A DNA stretch of 54,391 nt from Candidatus Tayloriibacteriota bacterium (GTDB lineage Bacteria; Patescibacteriota; Minisyncoccia; Phycocordibacterales; JARIHA01). Of the stretch, positions 1 to 8,586 are shown one piece after another (the first letter of the stretch is position 1; the number at the start of each line of letters is the position of its first letter). Position numbers and translations under genes: made by a program. Under the pieces are notes generated by a model that was not told the origin of the DNA, did not search any database, and worked only from the letters and a program-made list of their open reading frames with translations. The DNA is taken from assembly GCA_029288475.1 (NCBI GenBank), contig JARIHA010000168.1:1-54391 (forward strand), read 5' to 3'.

Positions 1-29
1 ATGTAAATTTCCTAGGGTATACTTACTCT

Positions 30-848
30 TTAGGCAACATGTGTCGGATCCCAGCAGGTTCTCAGGCCCTTATCGAGCGCCGCGATCTCCTTCATATCTT
101 CTTCATCAAGAGTAAAGCCGATAGTATCAAAGTTTTCCTGAATGCGTTCAGGACGTGCCGACTTTGGAATAGTGATGAAGCCTTTCTGAAGACACCAACG
201 GATCATGATCTGCGCAACCGACTTGCCATGCTTTTTGGCTATCTTGGCAATCGTCTTATTATCCATATCATACCCATGAGCAATCGGAGAATACGCTTCT
301 ATCGCAATGTCATTGTCATGGCAATACTGCACAAGATCGGGCTGCTGCAGAAAGACGTGCAGTTCCACCTGATTGACCGCCGGCTTTATCTCACTTTCTC
401 TCAATAGTTCTTCAAGATGCTTTATCGTGTAATTGCTGACGCCAATGGCTTTTACTTTTCCTGACTTATAGATGTCCTGCATTCTGTGCCAAGCGGGACG
501 GCGATATTCAGTGACGGGAAAGTGCAGAAGCAAAAGGTCTACATAATCAGTCTGAAGTTTTTTTAAAGATTCCTCAAAGCTCGGCCCGATGTCGTCCCAA
601 AACATATTGTCATTCCAGATCTTTGTCGTGATGAAGAGTTCCGCACGAGGTATGCCGCTTTCGGCCAGTGCCTGCCCGATGAATTGCTCATTTTCATATA
701 TTTGCGCCGTATCAAAATGACGATAACCAGTTGAAAGAGCGGCTTTGACCGCATTCTTACATTCTCTTTCCTCTTTCATCATCCATGTGCCAAAACCAAG
801 CTGTGGTATGGTGGTTTTGCTTGAGAGTTTTATGTTGGGTACGTTCAT
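30..848 (-). CDS. Aldo/keto reductase (AKR family)
   Basis: A 272-aa NAD(P)H-dependent oxidoreductase of the AKR TIM-barrel family, expected to reduce aldehydes or ketones in the cytosol. The catalytic tetrad is visible as D46, Y51, K76 and H109 (FDTAQIYEN, TTKIW, LLLHFP), and the cofactor-binding end carries IPKSARPERI. Length is normal for the 2,5-diketo-gluconate reductase type. A perfect TATAAT lies 6 nt before the ATG with no Shine-Dalgarno, suggesting a leaderless mRNA. It follows the YdeI-like gene with a 14-nt gap. The substrate cannot be read from sequence. Confidence 0.93.
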   Translation of the reverse strand: MNVPNIKLSSKTTIPQLGFGTWMMKEERECKNAVKAALSTGYRHFDTAQIYENEQFIGQALAESGIPRAELFITTKIWNDNMFWDDIGPSFEESLKKLQTDYVDLLLLHFPVTEYRRPAWHRMQDIYKSGKVKAIGVSNYTIKHLEELLRESEIKPAVNQVELHVFLQQPDLVQYCHDNDIAIEAYSPIAHGYDMDNKTIAKIAKKHGKSVAQIMIRWCLQKGFITIPKSARPERIQENFDTIGFTLDEEDMKEIAALDKGLRTCWDPTHVA

Positions 849-854
849 GAGGTT

Positions 855-860
855 ATTATA
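855..860 (-). promoter_or_regulatory. -10 box of a probable leaderless promoter
   Basis: Perfect TATAAT on the minus strand, 6 nt upstream of the ATG at 848. Transcription would begin at or next to the start codon. It sits between the stop of the upstream gene and this ATG. Confidence 0.6.
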
Positions 861-862
861 CT

Positions 863-1177
863 CTATTTCTTCACCTTCTTTCTCTTATTAATCACCCATT
901 GCACCGAACGACTGACCGGCTTATCTGTTCGATGAATACAGCCGATCCAGCAACAAGGGCGGCGCATTCCCTCTTTGAGTTCTGAGATCACCCTGCCTAC
1001 ATGATTTTTTCTCGTCTCAGGAGTTTTAACTGAAATAGTCCAACATATCCACTCATTTCGTGCCAGAGGCGTAATGCTCTCCCATGCCTCAAGCGCTTTC
1101 GCATCGGAAGCAAGAGCTTTGCGCAGATCAGATGGCAGTGAATGGACCACGCCGGCAGAAATTGGTTTCTTACTCAT
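863..1177 (-). CDS. YdeI/OmpD-associated family protein
   Basis: A 104-aa protein of the YdeI/OmpD-associated family, matched by the pattern SLPSDLRKAL..., the LARNEW segment and the diagnostic RRPCCWIGC motif near residues 73-79. The biochemical role of the family is not established; some members are linked to bacteriocin or stress protection. The tail is very basic (INKRKKVKK). A TAAAAT box lies 6 nt before the ATG, again fitting a leaderless start. Complete and short, as is usual for the single-domain members. Confidence 0.85.
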   Translation of the reverse strand: MSKKPISAGVVHSLPSDLRKALASDAKALEAWESITPLARNEWICWTISVKTPETRKNHVGRVISELKEGMRRPCCWIGCIHRTDKPVSRSVQWVINKRKKVKK

Positions 1178-1213
1178 ACGATTATTTTAGCATATAGATT
1201 GCGAGAAATAAGA

Positions 1214-1250
1214 AAAGAAAAAAGACCCGTTCGGTTTACCGAACGGGTCT
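1214..1250 (-). terminator. Rho-independent terminator after purB
   Basis: A perfect 13-bp stem (1223-1235 with 1238-1250, 2-nt loop) is followed on the minus strand by a T-rich run (1211-1222 read in reverse). It lies 24 nt past the purB stop. Confidence 0.9.
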
Positions 1251-1274
1251 GATGATTTTACAAAGTTCTTGTCA

Positions 1275-2708
1275 TTACTGCCGGCCCTTGAGATAGGCTT
1301 CAGCAGCTCCTGCGACCTCGAGCGCCTTCGCGCTTGCAGCGCCAGTGTACAGCTTCGGCTTATCCAGCTTCATAAGTCCGTTAGGAATTTCGGACCTGAT
1401 CTCACGCATGAGTGCGGAGCCATGTTTATCTTCCAACGCCCACATGGTTGCTTTAAGAAGGGAAACTTTATGCTCCCTTGCGTAAGGCAGAGCCTTACGA
1501 CTGACCAGCTCATGAGCATCGCCAAGGTAGCCGGCCATTTGCAGTGCCAGGTAGATGGGTTCGGCAAGAATGACATCACCTTGAGCTTTGAAGTTGCGAT
1601 CGAGCGCCTCTTTGTCAATCGAAATGCGGCCAATAAACGGCCTTCCTTCCACCTTGCGCAACAGAGTATTGAGCTGGGTGACCAGGTTGATGATGATCGT
1701 CGGAAAGTCCCGAGCAATTGAGCTTCCTACCAAGTCACGCTGATGTTCGCTCACCATCGTTGCAAGAACCAAGCCGAATTGGTTCTGATTTTTTACCCAT
1801 CCCCCCTCAAGACCCTCGAAGGTAACCGGATTCCTCTTGTGAGCCATGGTCGACGATCCGACCTGCCCCTTATCGAAGGGTTCGCAGAGTTCGCCAATTT
1901 CTGTCCGCATCAAATGCCTGCAATCCCGACCAAATTGGCCGAAAACAGCCGAGAGCATAACGCAAGAGAATAGATACTGAGCGAGGGGTTCCGGGAGAAG
2001 AATCTGTGTGCTGATTGGTGCGGCTTTGAGGCCGAGCTTTTCAAGCACGCGCACTTCAAACGTCTTGCCACCACAACGAGCTGAAATGCCGAGACGGGCT
2101 TGAGCATTGTAAGCTCCTACCGCGCCGGAGATTTTTCCCACCAGCTTTTCAGCGGCATCGTTGGCATTCTGAATGTTCGCGAGAACCCTGCTGAGAATCG
2201 TTGCAAACCAGAAGCCTACAGTGATGGGCAATGCATGTTGGCCGTGAGTGCGGCCGATCTGAAGCTGAGAAGCGAACTGATTTACTTGCGTGATGAAGTG
2301 TCCAATAACCTCGTCTGTAAGTTGCCTTACCACCTTGTGTCCTTCCACGAACTGCAAGGCTCGAGCGGTGTCGAGCGCATCATAGCTGGTGAGCGGAACA
2401 TGGATCCAAGGCCGGAGCTTCGGGTCCACTATTCCCTGAGCGATTCGCACCCATGCACGAATGTCGTGCCTGGTTACTTCCCGCTCCACACGGTCGACTT
2501 GAGTCGTCGTGATGGCGAGAAGTTTCTTTTCAACCGCTCGCGTGAGCAATGCCATCGTGGCCGCCGGAATGATTCCGATCTCGCCCAATGTCTTCATTGT
2601 TGCGATTTCGACCCGAGCGACAGACCGAAACAGATTGTCGTAGCCGAAGATTGCCTGCAGATTTTTTGGTTGATACCGAGGATTTCCTGGAAGCGAGAGA
2701 TTTCTCAT
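1275..2708 (-). CDS. purB: Adenylosuccinate lyase
   Basis: A 477-aa fumarase/aspartase-superfamily enzyme. The signature GSSTMAHKRNP is at residues 284-294, with RTHGQHALP at 153-161 and TSYDALDT at 107-114 as the other two conserved regions. It cleaves adenylosuccinate to AMP and fumarate (and SAICAR to AICAR) in the cytosol. Other lyases share the signature, but the TSxD, TxGQHA and GSSxMxxKxNP combination favours PurB. Unlike most neighbours it has an SD-like AAAAGGA 4 nt before the ATG. A strong terminator follows. No other purine gene is next to it, so it may serve nucleotide salvage. Confidence 0.88.
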   Translation of the reverse strand: MRNLSLPGNPRYQPKNLQAIFGYDNLFRSVARVEIATMKTLGEIGIIPAATMALLTRAVEKKLLAITTTQVDRVEREVTRHDIRAWVRIAQGIVDPKLRPWIHVPLTSYDALDTARALQFVEGHKVVRQLTDEVIGHFITQVNQFASQLQIGRTHGQHALPITVGFWFATILSRVLANIQNANDAAEKLVGKISGAVGAYNAQARLGISARCGGKTFEVRVLEKLGLKAAPISTQILLPEPLAQYLFSCVMLSAVFGQFGRDCRHLMRTEIGELCEPFDKGQVGSSTMAHKRNPVTFEGLEGGWVKNQNQFGLVLATMVSEHQRDLVGSSIARDFPTIIINLVTQLNTLLRKVEGRPFIGRISIDKEALDRNFKAQGDVILAEPIYLALQMAGYLGDAHELVSRKALPYAREHKVSLLKATMWALEDKHGSALMREIRSEIPNGLMKLDKPKLYTGAASAKALEVAGAAEAYLKGRQ

Positions 2709-2811
2709 TTAGTCCTTTTCTGTGAATGTTCTACGAGCACACTAAGCCGTGCTTTTGGCTTGCCGAAATTGATCAGCTCTGATGGAACCTTAGCCGAAAA
2801 TTGTCATTAAA

Positions 2812-4038
2812 TCAAATGCCGATATTTTTTGCCATACTTACATGAACATCTTTCTTTTTTAGCGAGAGATAAATGAAAACGGACAAACCGATCAAGACGG
2901 ACCAGCCAATCAAAAAGAATTCTAAACGCCCTTGCGTACTCAAGTAGCCGATAAGCGGAGCGAGTGCAACATACGGCAGTGTCCTCAGAAACGAAGCCAC
3001 GGAGAGTATCGTTGCCCGCTGATCTTCTTCTGATCTGCTGTTCAATACTTCGCTCATAAAGGGATAAAGGATGTGGTCTCCCGCATAGAGAACAAATATT
3101 ACGATTGATCCCCATATACCAATATCGGCAAGCGACAGCAGAAGACTTGCTGACGCAATTGCAGCTATGAAAACAATGACCTGTCCTTCACTCAGATCCT
3201 CTGCATACTTATGCATAAGTGCCAATATGCCGACCGTAATTAGACAACTTGCCGCCACCACGATTGACGAAGCGAAGGCACTGAAATGAAAACGAATAAG
3301 CAGCATTGGGCGCAGCAAACCCCAGCCAGCAGTATAAAAGAGTCCCTGCAAGCTGATGATGATAGGGATATATACTAAATATGGTGACGTTAAAAACTTT
3401 GAAAATCCTGATCTGATACTCTTTAAGTGTTCAAATAATTCTATCGAGAATTTCTGCATCGCTTTTTCAGGGCGAGCATCTCTCACCGACCAGACCAACA
3501 GAGATGAAGTCAGGAATGCGATACCAGTAAGAATCCATGGGATTCTTGGATTGATCGTAAAGAGCCAAGCTCCTACTATTGTTCCAATAAGTGAACTGGT
3601 AAGAGAAAGCTGAGAGGCTCGCGTGACGAGCTTTCTCCATTCAGCAGAAGTACGATCAAAATTCAGTCTGCTAAAGAAAAGCGCTTCATCTGCACCAGAT
3701 ACAAATGATGTCCCGACCATAAGGATTGCCTGTCCGACAAAGAACGGTACAAAGCTGCTTCCAAATGCCTGGATCAGTAACCCAGCACCTGCTAAAATTT
3801 GCCCCATTCTAACCGTCTTGTCTCGCCCAAACCTATCTGCAAGCGCCCCCGCCGGAACTTCTGCAAGAAGACCGACTGCAAAAGCGAGTCCGTCTAATAT
3901 CCCGACTTGCTGGTCTGATATGAATATATGATAGAAGAAAAGCCAAATGGCGCTGATGAACCAAAAATTGGAAACAGCTTCATAAGCAAGATATTTTCTT
4001 GAGAGTGCGCGCTGGTTATCTGTGATTGCTTGGGTCAT
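2812..4038 (-). CDS. MFS transporter, 12-TM type
   Basis: A 408-aa polytopic membrane protein with about 12 hydrophobic helices. The MFS loop 2-3 motif appears as GALADRFGRDKTVRMG near residues 64-79, after LDGLAFAVGLLAEVPAGALAD. This is typical of drug or metabolite transporters of the major facilitator superfamily; the substrate is unknown. A TAGAAT box lies 8 nt before the ATG, consistent with a leaderless start. The gene ends about 100 nt upstream of purB on the same strand. Confidence 0.88.
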   Translation of the reverse strand: MTQAITDNQRALSRKYLAYEAVSNFWFISAIWLFFYHIFISDQQVGILDGLAFAVGLLAEVPAGALADRFGRDKTVRMGQILAGAGLLIQAFGSSFVPFFVGQAILMVGTSFVSGADEALFFSRLNFDRTSAEWRKLVTRASQLSLTSSLIGTIVGAWLFTINPRIPWILTGIAFLTSSLLVWSVRDARPEKAMQKFSIELFEHLKSIRSGFSKFLTSPYLVYIPIIISLQGLFYTAGWGLLRPMLLIRFHFSAFASSIVVAASCLITVGILALMHKYAEDLSEGQVIVFIAAIASASLLLSLADIGIWGSIVIFVLYAGDHILYPFMSEVLNSRSEEDQRATILSVASFLRTLPYVALAPLIGYLSTQGRLEFFLIGWSVLIGLSVFIYLSLKKKDVHVSMAKNIGI

Positions 4039-4097
4039 GATTGTCTATTCTACCCCATCTAAGCAAAATGAAAACCGCCCAAAAAAGACACTAAATT

Positions 4098-4547
4098 TTA
4101 TACTTTATACCGCGGATCCAGCTCGTCAACCAATTTATACTTGAAACAAATTTCTTCCAAGACATTATCTTCTTCCCCTGTATTTTCAAAAGATGAATAA
4201 TTATCAAGTATTTCTTCACCTACTTGTATATCTTTAATGGCTTTGGTCAAAACTTCTTCTTCACCTTCAAGGTAGGCTGATAATACGTTTGGGTTTTCTG
4301 AATGATTGAAATACTTCCCGTTATCAGAAGAGAAGCAATAAAGCTTAGTCTTTTTGCTCCTCCATGAATATTTGTATAAATAAATTTGGACCAACTGAGG
4401 AAAGCCAAGGATCTGCTCACGAGTAAACTTTTGATCAAAGCCGGCAGTAAATCTCCAGATCTCCGTACCCTTAGCTATAAATTGATCTGCAAATAATCCG
4501 ATACCGTGAATAGGATTCTCTTTGATTGTGGTTTTGACTAAAAGCAT
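4098..4547 (-). CDS. SET domain-containing protein
   Basis: A 149-aa single SET domain, the fold of protein-lysine methyltransferases. It starts with the typical HGIGLFADQFIAKGTEI (residues 14-30), carries the NHSENPNV core motif at 81-88 and the EEILDNYSSF element with the expected Tyr at 117. No post-SET zinc motif is present. Bacterial SET proteins may methylate ribosomal or other proteins; the substrate here is unknown. A perfect TATAAT is 8 nt before the ATG. Confidence 0.85.
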   Translation of the reverse strand: MLLVKTTIKENPIHGIGLFADQFIAKGTEIWRFTAGFDQKFTREQILGFPQLVQIYLYKYSWRSKKTKLYCFSSDNGKYFNHSENPNVLSAYLEGEEEVLTKAIKDIQVGEEILDNYSSFENTGEEDNVLEEICFKYKLVDELDPRYKV

Positions 4548-4555
4548 AATACAAA

Positions 4556-4561
4556 ATTATA
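4556..4561 (-). promoter_or_regulatory. -10 box of a probable leaderless promoter
   Basis: Perfect TATAAT on the minus strand with 8 nt to the ATG at 4547, so the transcript would start at about the first codon. Confidence 0.6.
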
Positions 4562-4591
4562 TACTGATTTTACCAATTAGCTACACTTTGG

Positions 4592-5113
4592 CTACTTGAG
4601 GGCTTGCTTAATAACCTCATCAACAACTTGGTCAATCGGTTTTTCCGTATTTATCGAAATAGCACCTTTTGCCAATATTTCTTTTGCATACGTTTGATAA
4701 CGCCCTAAAATTCCCTTTTTGATATGAGGATCTTTTCCAAAATCATTATCTGTTCGCATATCGATTCTCTTGCTAAATGTTTCCGGACTACATTGCAAAA
4801 GCAGTATTTTATCAAACATAGGAAGAAAATTATTTTGATTTCCTGCCATTCCTAAAACAAAAGCAACATCAACATTCTTGTTTAAAAGCCTAGTAAGATA
4901 TTCGATATCACAAATCCAGTCATGCGCATGAACGAACTCGGGAGTTAGCTTGGTATCCTTCCCTCCGTGCTTTTCTCTCGTTCCTTGATGCACCCAGGAA
5001 CACAAACCGTCTACCTCATCAATGCTGATAGTATAAAAGCCTCGTCTAGACAATTCTTTGGCGATTGTTGTTTTACCTGTTCCGGAGACCCCGGTAATAT
5101 AAATCTTTTTCAT
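4592..5113 (-). CDS. P-loop nucleotide kinase-like protein
   Basis: A 173-aa P-loop NTPase with Walker A GVSGTGKT at residues 8-15 and an adenylate-kinase/shikimate-kinase-like layout (AAA_18-type). A lid-like RIDMRTDNDFGKDPHIKKGI segment is rich in charged residues. It probably phosphorylates a small molecule or nucleotide; the substrate is not identifiable. AAGG precedes the ATG by about 5 nt and may act as a weak SD. Confidence 0.75.
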   Translation of the reverse strand: MKKIYITGVSGTGKTTIAKELSRRGFYTISIDEVDGLCSWVHQGTREKHGGKDTKLTPEFVHAHDWICDIEYLTRLLNKNVDVAFVLGMAGNQNNFLPMFDKILLLQCSPETFSKRIDMRTDNDFGKDPHIKKGILGRYQTYAKEILAKGAISINTEKPIDQVVDEVIKQALK

Positions 5114-5223
5114 CTTCGCCTTGATAAAGATACTGGAATTATTGTTTAATTATCCTCTACTGTTTAAATAATGATAAACCAAACTCTTCAAATTTACTAT
5201 TCTTACTATTTCGCTATATTTAC

Positions 5224-6252
5224 TTATCCTAATTTTCTTACCATCCCGTTGTCAGCATCCACTTCGATCATGTCGCCATTTTTCAATATTTGAGTAGCAA
5301 TTTTAGTGCCGATAATACAAGGCTTTTTCATTTCACGGGCAACGATTGCAGCGTGGCAAATTATCCCGCCCTCATCCGTAACAAATGCTGCAGCTTTTTT
5401 CATTGCAGGGATAAAATCCGGAGTGGTCATCGGAGATACAATGATATCCCCCTCCTCGACTCCTTCCATTTGAAATTTATTCTTCACAATCCTTACCCTT
5501 CCACTGACCCTGCCTTTCTGAGCAATCTGTCCCTTCATGGTATCTGTTTTTTCAATGGTCTCAAACAAACCCTCAAATTCATACTCGGGATGCATTTTTG
5601 CGTATTCTTTTAGGGGAATGGTTACAATCTCATCACCGATAAGCAATGTTCCCTTGGCTCTTTCTTCCAAGATCTCACGTGAAGGAATGTGAGGAAACTC
5701 ATTTGGAAAAATAAGATTTGCCAACCGTGTATCTCCTCCAAGAGCTTTTACGCACTCTTTTATGTAAATATCATTTCGGGCAAAGAATTCATCCTTCTCC
5801 CTGAGTGGCATGAGGATCTCATTTATTTCTTTCGGGGTCCGTTCGTCGCTTACCGGGTAATACCAAAGTGAAAAAAGTTCTGTTGCAGGTACGGAATATT
5901 TCATGTACTCATTTATTTTTTCCTTATCGGTCGTCGGACCAGTATTCCAAAATTCTTCTATTTTTGCCAATACTTCCTTATATTCCTCCACCACTTCCAA
6001 CATAAACTTTGGACTCTTTTTGTTTATCTCAAGCAATGTATCCCTAAACCACTGAATACCCTTTTTATTTTCCCAAATTTCCAGGCTTTCTCTTGTTGCA
6101 TAAAAAGCGCACATGACTTTGTAATGCGACTCAATGTGAAGCCTCTTTTGTATCAGATTAAATAATCCCGTGCTCCACAGGCCTTCGATAATAAGACTCA
6201 CGTCTCTCTCATATTCTTTTTTGAAGTGGATTTTGCTGGGCATTATAATCAA
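5224..6252 (-). CDS. PEP-utilising mobile (phosphohistidine) domain protein
   Basis: A 342-aa protein whose C-terminal ~90 residues are the swivelling phosphohistidine domain of PEP synthase and PPDK: GDIIVSPMTTPDFIPAM, then GGIICHAAIVARE with the phosphorylatable His at 300, then KPCIIGT. Residues 1-230 are a helical region I do not recognise; there is no ATP-grasp domain and no PEP-binding barrel. It may take part in phosphotransfer with a separate partner. It overlaps the start of the LMW phosphatase-like gene by 4 nt. An alternative start is the ATG at 6243 (MPSKIHF). Confidence 0.8.
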   Translation of the reverse strand: MIIMPSKIHFKKEYERDVSLIIEGLWSTGLFNLIQKRLHIESHYKVMCAFYATRESLEIWENKKGIQWFRDTLLEINKKSPKFMLEVVEEYKEVLAKIEEFWNTGPTTDKEKINEYMKYSVPATELFSLWYYPVSDERTPKEINEILMPLREKDEFFARNDIYIKECVKALGGDTRLANLIFPNEFPHIPSREILEERAKGTLLIGDEIVTIPLKEYAKMHPEYEFEGLFETIEKTDTMKGQIAQKGRVSGRVRIVKNKFQMEGVEEGDIIVSPMTTPDFIPAMKKAAAFVTDEGGIICHAAIVAREMKKPCIIGTKIATQILKNGDMIEVDADNGMVRKLG

Positions 6253-6665
6253 TTTATCTTAAACAAATCAATTCTTCTCTTTATTTCCTCCCTAACTTCT
6301 CTGGTAAATTTCAAATCCTTGCCTTTTGGATCTGGAACATTCCATCGTAGAAGCTTTGGAGAGGTTAAAAGATACTCAGGCAATATTTCATCATCTTCAA
6401 TGATTGCCACAACCTTGTCAACTTCATTGACCATCTTTTCAGTAAGCTGGGTGCGGACTGAGGTAGACACATCTATTCCTTCCTCATTCATGACCTCAAG
6501 CACTTCGTAAATCTGAGGGAAAAGATTGCCGATTGGTTCTTCGGGACCGCTGATCTTGGTGCCCGCAGAAACAGCCGTATGTTCATCACCGAACTTTTTC
6601 CTAAAGAGAGCTTCAGCAATTTGGCTTCGCCCAACATTTCCTTTACAGATAAAGAGGATTTTCAT
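6249..6665 (-). CDS. Low-molecular-weight phosphatase-like protein
   Basis: A 138-aa member of the LMW protein-tyrosine phosphatase/arsenate reductase fold. The P-loop CKGNVGRS at residues 7-14 gives the catalytic C7 and R13, and D112-P113 corresponds to the general-acid DP motif. The second P-loop Cys common in LMW-PTPs is a Gly here. It either dephosphorylates Tyr/Arg phosphoproteins or small phosphates; arsenate reduction is less likely without the usual extra cysteines. It is translationally coupled to the downstream phosphohistidine-domain gene. Confidence 0.82.
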   Translation of the reverse strand: MKILFICKGNVGRSQIAEALFRKKFGDEHTAVSAGTKISGPEEPIGNLFPQIYEVLEVMNEEGIDVSTSVRTQLTEKMVNEVDKVVAIIEDDEILPEYLLTSPKLLRWNVPDPKGKDLKFTREVREEIKRRIDLFKIN

Positions 6666-6681
6666 TTACTTTGGTTGCGAG

Positions 6682-7194
6682 TTATCTCACTATCTCATAA
6701 TGGAGCTGTATTTCATTGTCACTCAATTTCTTTGTTCCGAGAAGTTTAAGCTGTCTATCAAAATCAGAACCACTAAAAGATGGTATGCCCTTCCCGAGAA
6801 GAGTTGGCTCGATATCAATGTAAATTTCATCTACAAGATCTTCCGCAAGAAATGAAGCATTCAGAGTACTTCCACCTGCGAGAATCACAGTGTCAAATCC
6901 CTTTAGAATTTTTAGAGCTTCACTTGGCGAATGTGCGATCTTATGACTCGGATCCTTTAATTCAAAATTTGCGTGAGAAACCGCAACAATCTTAATGCCA
7001 ACCTTAAGAAATTCTTGGAACTCAGGCTGCTGCGAAAGAATCCCATACGTCCTTTTCCCTATAACCATTGCACCTGCTCCTTTTACATTAGAAACATAAC
7101 TTGCTGATTCTTCTTTTGTCAGAAAATCTGCAGAATCATCGAATTTTGCGATAATGCCATTTAAAGTTGTAGCCATGTATAAGATTACTTTCAT
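6682..7194 (-). CDS. Dihydrofolate reductase / RibD C-terminal family protein
   Basis: A 170-aa RibD_C/DHFR-like reductase: MKVILYMATTLNGIIA at the start, then VIGKRTYGIL, VILAGGSTLNASFLAEDLVDEIYIDIEPTLLGKGIPSF. This is the small YyaP/YwjB type of NADPH-dependent reductase, not classical folA. The exact substrate is unknown. It is 16 nt upstream of the LMW phosphatase-like gene, so the two may be co-transcribed. Confidence 0.85.
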   Translation of the reverse strand: MKVILYMATTLNGIIAKFDDSADFLTKEESASYVSNVKGAGAMVIGKRTYGILSQQPEFQEFLKVGIKIVAVSHANFELKDPSHKIAHSPSEALKILKGFDTVILAGGSTLNASFLAEDLVDEIYIDIEPTLLGKGIPSFSGSDFDRQLKLLGTKKLSDNEIQLHYEIVR

Positions 7195-7201
7195 ATAAAT
7201 T

Positions 7202-7624
7202 TTAGTTTACAGATTCTACAATCCACTCAATGCCGTATTTATCCCTAAACATGCCAAAGTATGTTCCCCACGGGCTGTTACCCATTGGTGCTTCTGCTTG
7301 TCCTCCAGCAGAAAGTCCATTGAAGATTTTTTCAGCTTTTTCCTTGCTGTCTACGCCTATGTGGATCTTGCTTCTATTTTCGTTCTCACTGACTTTTCCC
7401 ATGAATTCAGGCACATCATTTCCGATGAGCATGCTTGCATCATCGAGAGGCAGGACGATCTGCATGATCTTGTTTGCGTCTTTCTCTGCAACCTGGAATT
7501 CAGGACCCGCAAGATCCTTGAACCGAACCACTTTTTTGAACTCTCCGCCAAACACGGACTTATAAAAAGCAAACGCTTCTTCGGCATTGCCATTAAAATT
7601 GATCCAAGGGTTTATTGTTGTCAT
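7202..7624 (-). CDS. VOC family protein (PhnB-like glyoxalase fold)
   Basis: A 140-aa VOC/glyoxalase-like protein of the PhnB/3-demethylubiquinone-9 methyltransferase-like type: INPWINFNGNAEEAFAFYKSVFGG at the start and GNSPWGTYFGMFRDKYGIEWIV at the end. The role is unclear, as for most members. I chose the ATG at 7624 because a perfect TATAAT lies 6 nt before it; the reading frame opens further upstream only through a TTG. Confidence 0.85.
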   Translation of the reverse strand: MTTINPWINFNGNAEEAFAFYKSVFGGEFKKVVRFKDLAGPEFQVAEKDANKIMQIVLPLDDASMLIGNDVPEFMGKVSENENRSKIHIGVDSKEKAEKIFNGLSAGGQAEAPMGNSPWGTYFGMFRDKYGIEWIVESVN

Positions 7625-7630
7625 ATGAAG

Positions 7631-7636
7631 ATTATA
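7631..7636 (-). promoter_or_regulatory. -10 box of a probable leaderless promoter
   Basis: Perfect TATAAT on the minus strand, 6 nt before the ATG at 7624. It decides that start over an upstream TTG. Confidence 0.6.
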
Positions 7637-7657
7637 CAATAAATTATCAGGGTTTAA

Positions 7658-8371
7658 CTAGCTTGAGGTTGTAGTCGGAAAAACAACAATCCCTCTGCCG
7701 GCATAATACGCTGAAAAATCTTTTACCGACAGCGTATGTCCAATTTGAGTATTTGAACTTACAAATCCTGAAGGATTATTGAAAGAGAGATTGCCTTTAC
7801 TGAGGTCATACCCGGTAACTATGATCAAATGTCCGCCTTTCTGATCCTGAGACGCAGTATCGTAACCACGTATGTTTGGGTTTACCGATACTATGACCAG
7901 TCGTTTTTTAGAGAGCGCATATCTAATGCCTTGTATGCTGAGTCTGGTATATATTTCAGCATTCAGATCATACTTACAGATCCATTTTGCAAACTCCGCA
8001 TATCTCATGGCAGATATTTCATTGGGATCTTCCAAGTAGACGTTGTGCTTCAGTGCATCCTCAGCCAACTCGGCTGGTTTTATCTTTAGATTTTTGAAAT
8101 AGCCGAGGGCCATAGCGACAGAAGCCATGCCGCACATGGTAAAGGCCCATTGCGCATAACGTTCCGGCGACACTGCACCGGTCTCTCTCCAATTGCGATC
8201 ACTCGCGGGATGAAGCTTTTTTGTCAGGCTCAACTCCGCACTTTCCGGGACGGCAAACTGGCAGACATACGGCACTTTATACTCAACGTTTTTAGGAATA
8301 GAAGAAAAGCTGGCTAGGAGCTCGTACTGTATGTTTTTTATTTCTTGAATTATCCGGGGGAGGATTTTCAT
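7658..8371 (-). CDS. C39-like (papain-fold) peptidase family protein
   Basis: A 237-aa protein with a C39-like cysteine-peptidase layout: Cys80 in TMCGMASVAMAL, His181 in GGHLIIVTGYD, and Asn198/199 in FNNPSG. No secretion signal is evident, although such domains often act on peptides or cell-wall material outside the cell. Preceded by a perfect TATAAT 8 nt before the ATG. The target is unknown. Confidence 0.78.
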   Translation of the reverse strand: MKILPRIIQEIKNIQYELLASFSSIPKNVEYKVPYVCQFAVPESAELSLTKKLHPASDRNWRETGAVSPERYAQWAFTMCGMASVAMALGYFKNLKIKPAELAEDALKHNVYLEDPNEISAMRYAEFAKWICKYDLNAEIYTRLSIQGIRYALSKKRLVIVSVNPNIRGYDTASQDQKGGHLIIVTGYDLSKGNLSFNNPSGFVSSNTQIGHTLSVKDFSAYYAGRGIVVFPTTTSS

Positions 8372-8379
8372 TTAAAGTC

Positions 8380-8385
8380 ATTATA
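8380..8385 (-). promoter_or_regulatory. -10 box of a probable leaderless promoter
   Basis: Perfect TATAAT on the minus strand with 8 nt to the ATG at 8371. Confidence 0.6.
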
Positions 8386-8433
8386 ACATGGGCTGATTTA
8401 GGTGATTGCAAGCTATTTAACCATTACAATTGT

Positions 8434-8462
8434 TTGACATAATATATAAATGATGCTATTAT
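8434..8462 (+). promoter_or_regulatory. Consensus sigma70 promoter with extended -10
   Basis: TTGACA (8434-8439), 17-bp spacer, TATTAT (8457-8462), with TGC immediately before the -10. This is close to a full consensus, unlike the -10-only promoters of neighbouring genes. It should start transcription near 8469, leaving a leader of about 118 nt. Confidence 0.8.
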
Positions 8463-8468
8463 ATGTTC

Positions 8469-8586
8469 ATACCATAGTTCGCTATGGCGGCCGTTAATGA
8501 GCTCTCTGGCTCGTATCGCAAGGTACCGAATGTCTCGGTATAGCGATCCATATTGGTAGCGGGAAATCTCTTGAAAGGAGATAAAA
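8469..8586 (+). promoter_or_regulatory. Structured 5' leader with SD-pairing hairpin
   Basis: Three hairpins can be drawn. 8472-8487: 6-bp stem capped by TTCG. 8515-8547: a two-part stem, atcgc/gcgat outside and taccga/tcggta inside. 8566-8582: ATCTCT paired with GGAGAT, which hides the GGAG ribosome-binding site at 8577-8580. The last can make translation conditional. The structures are drawn by eye. Confidence 0.55.
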
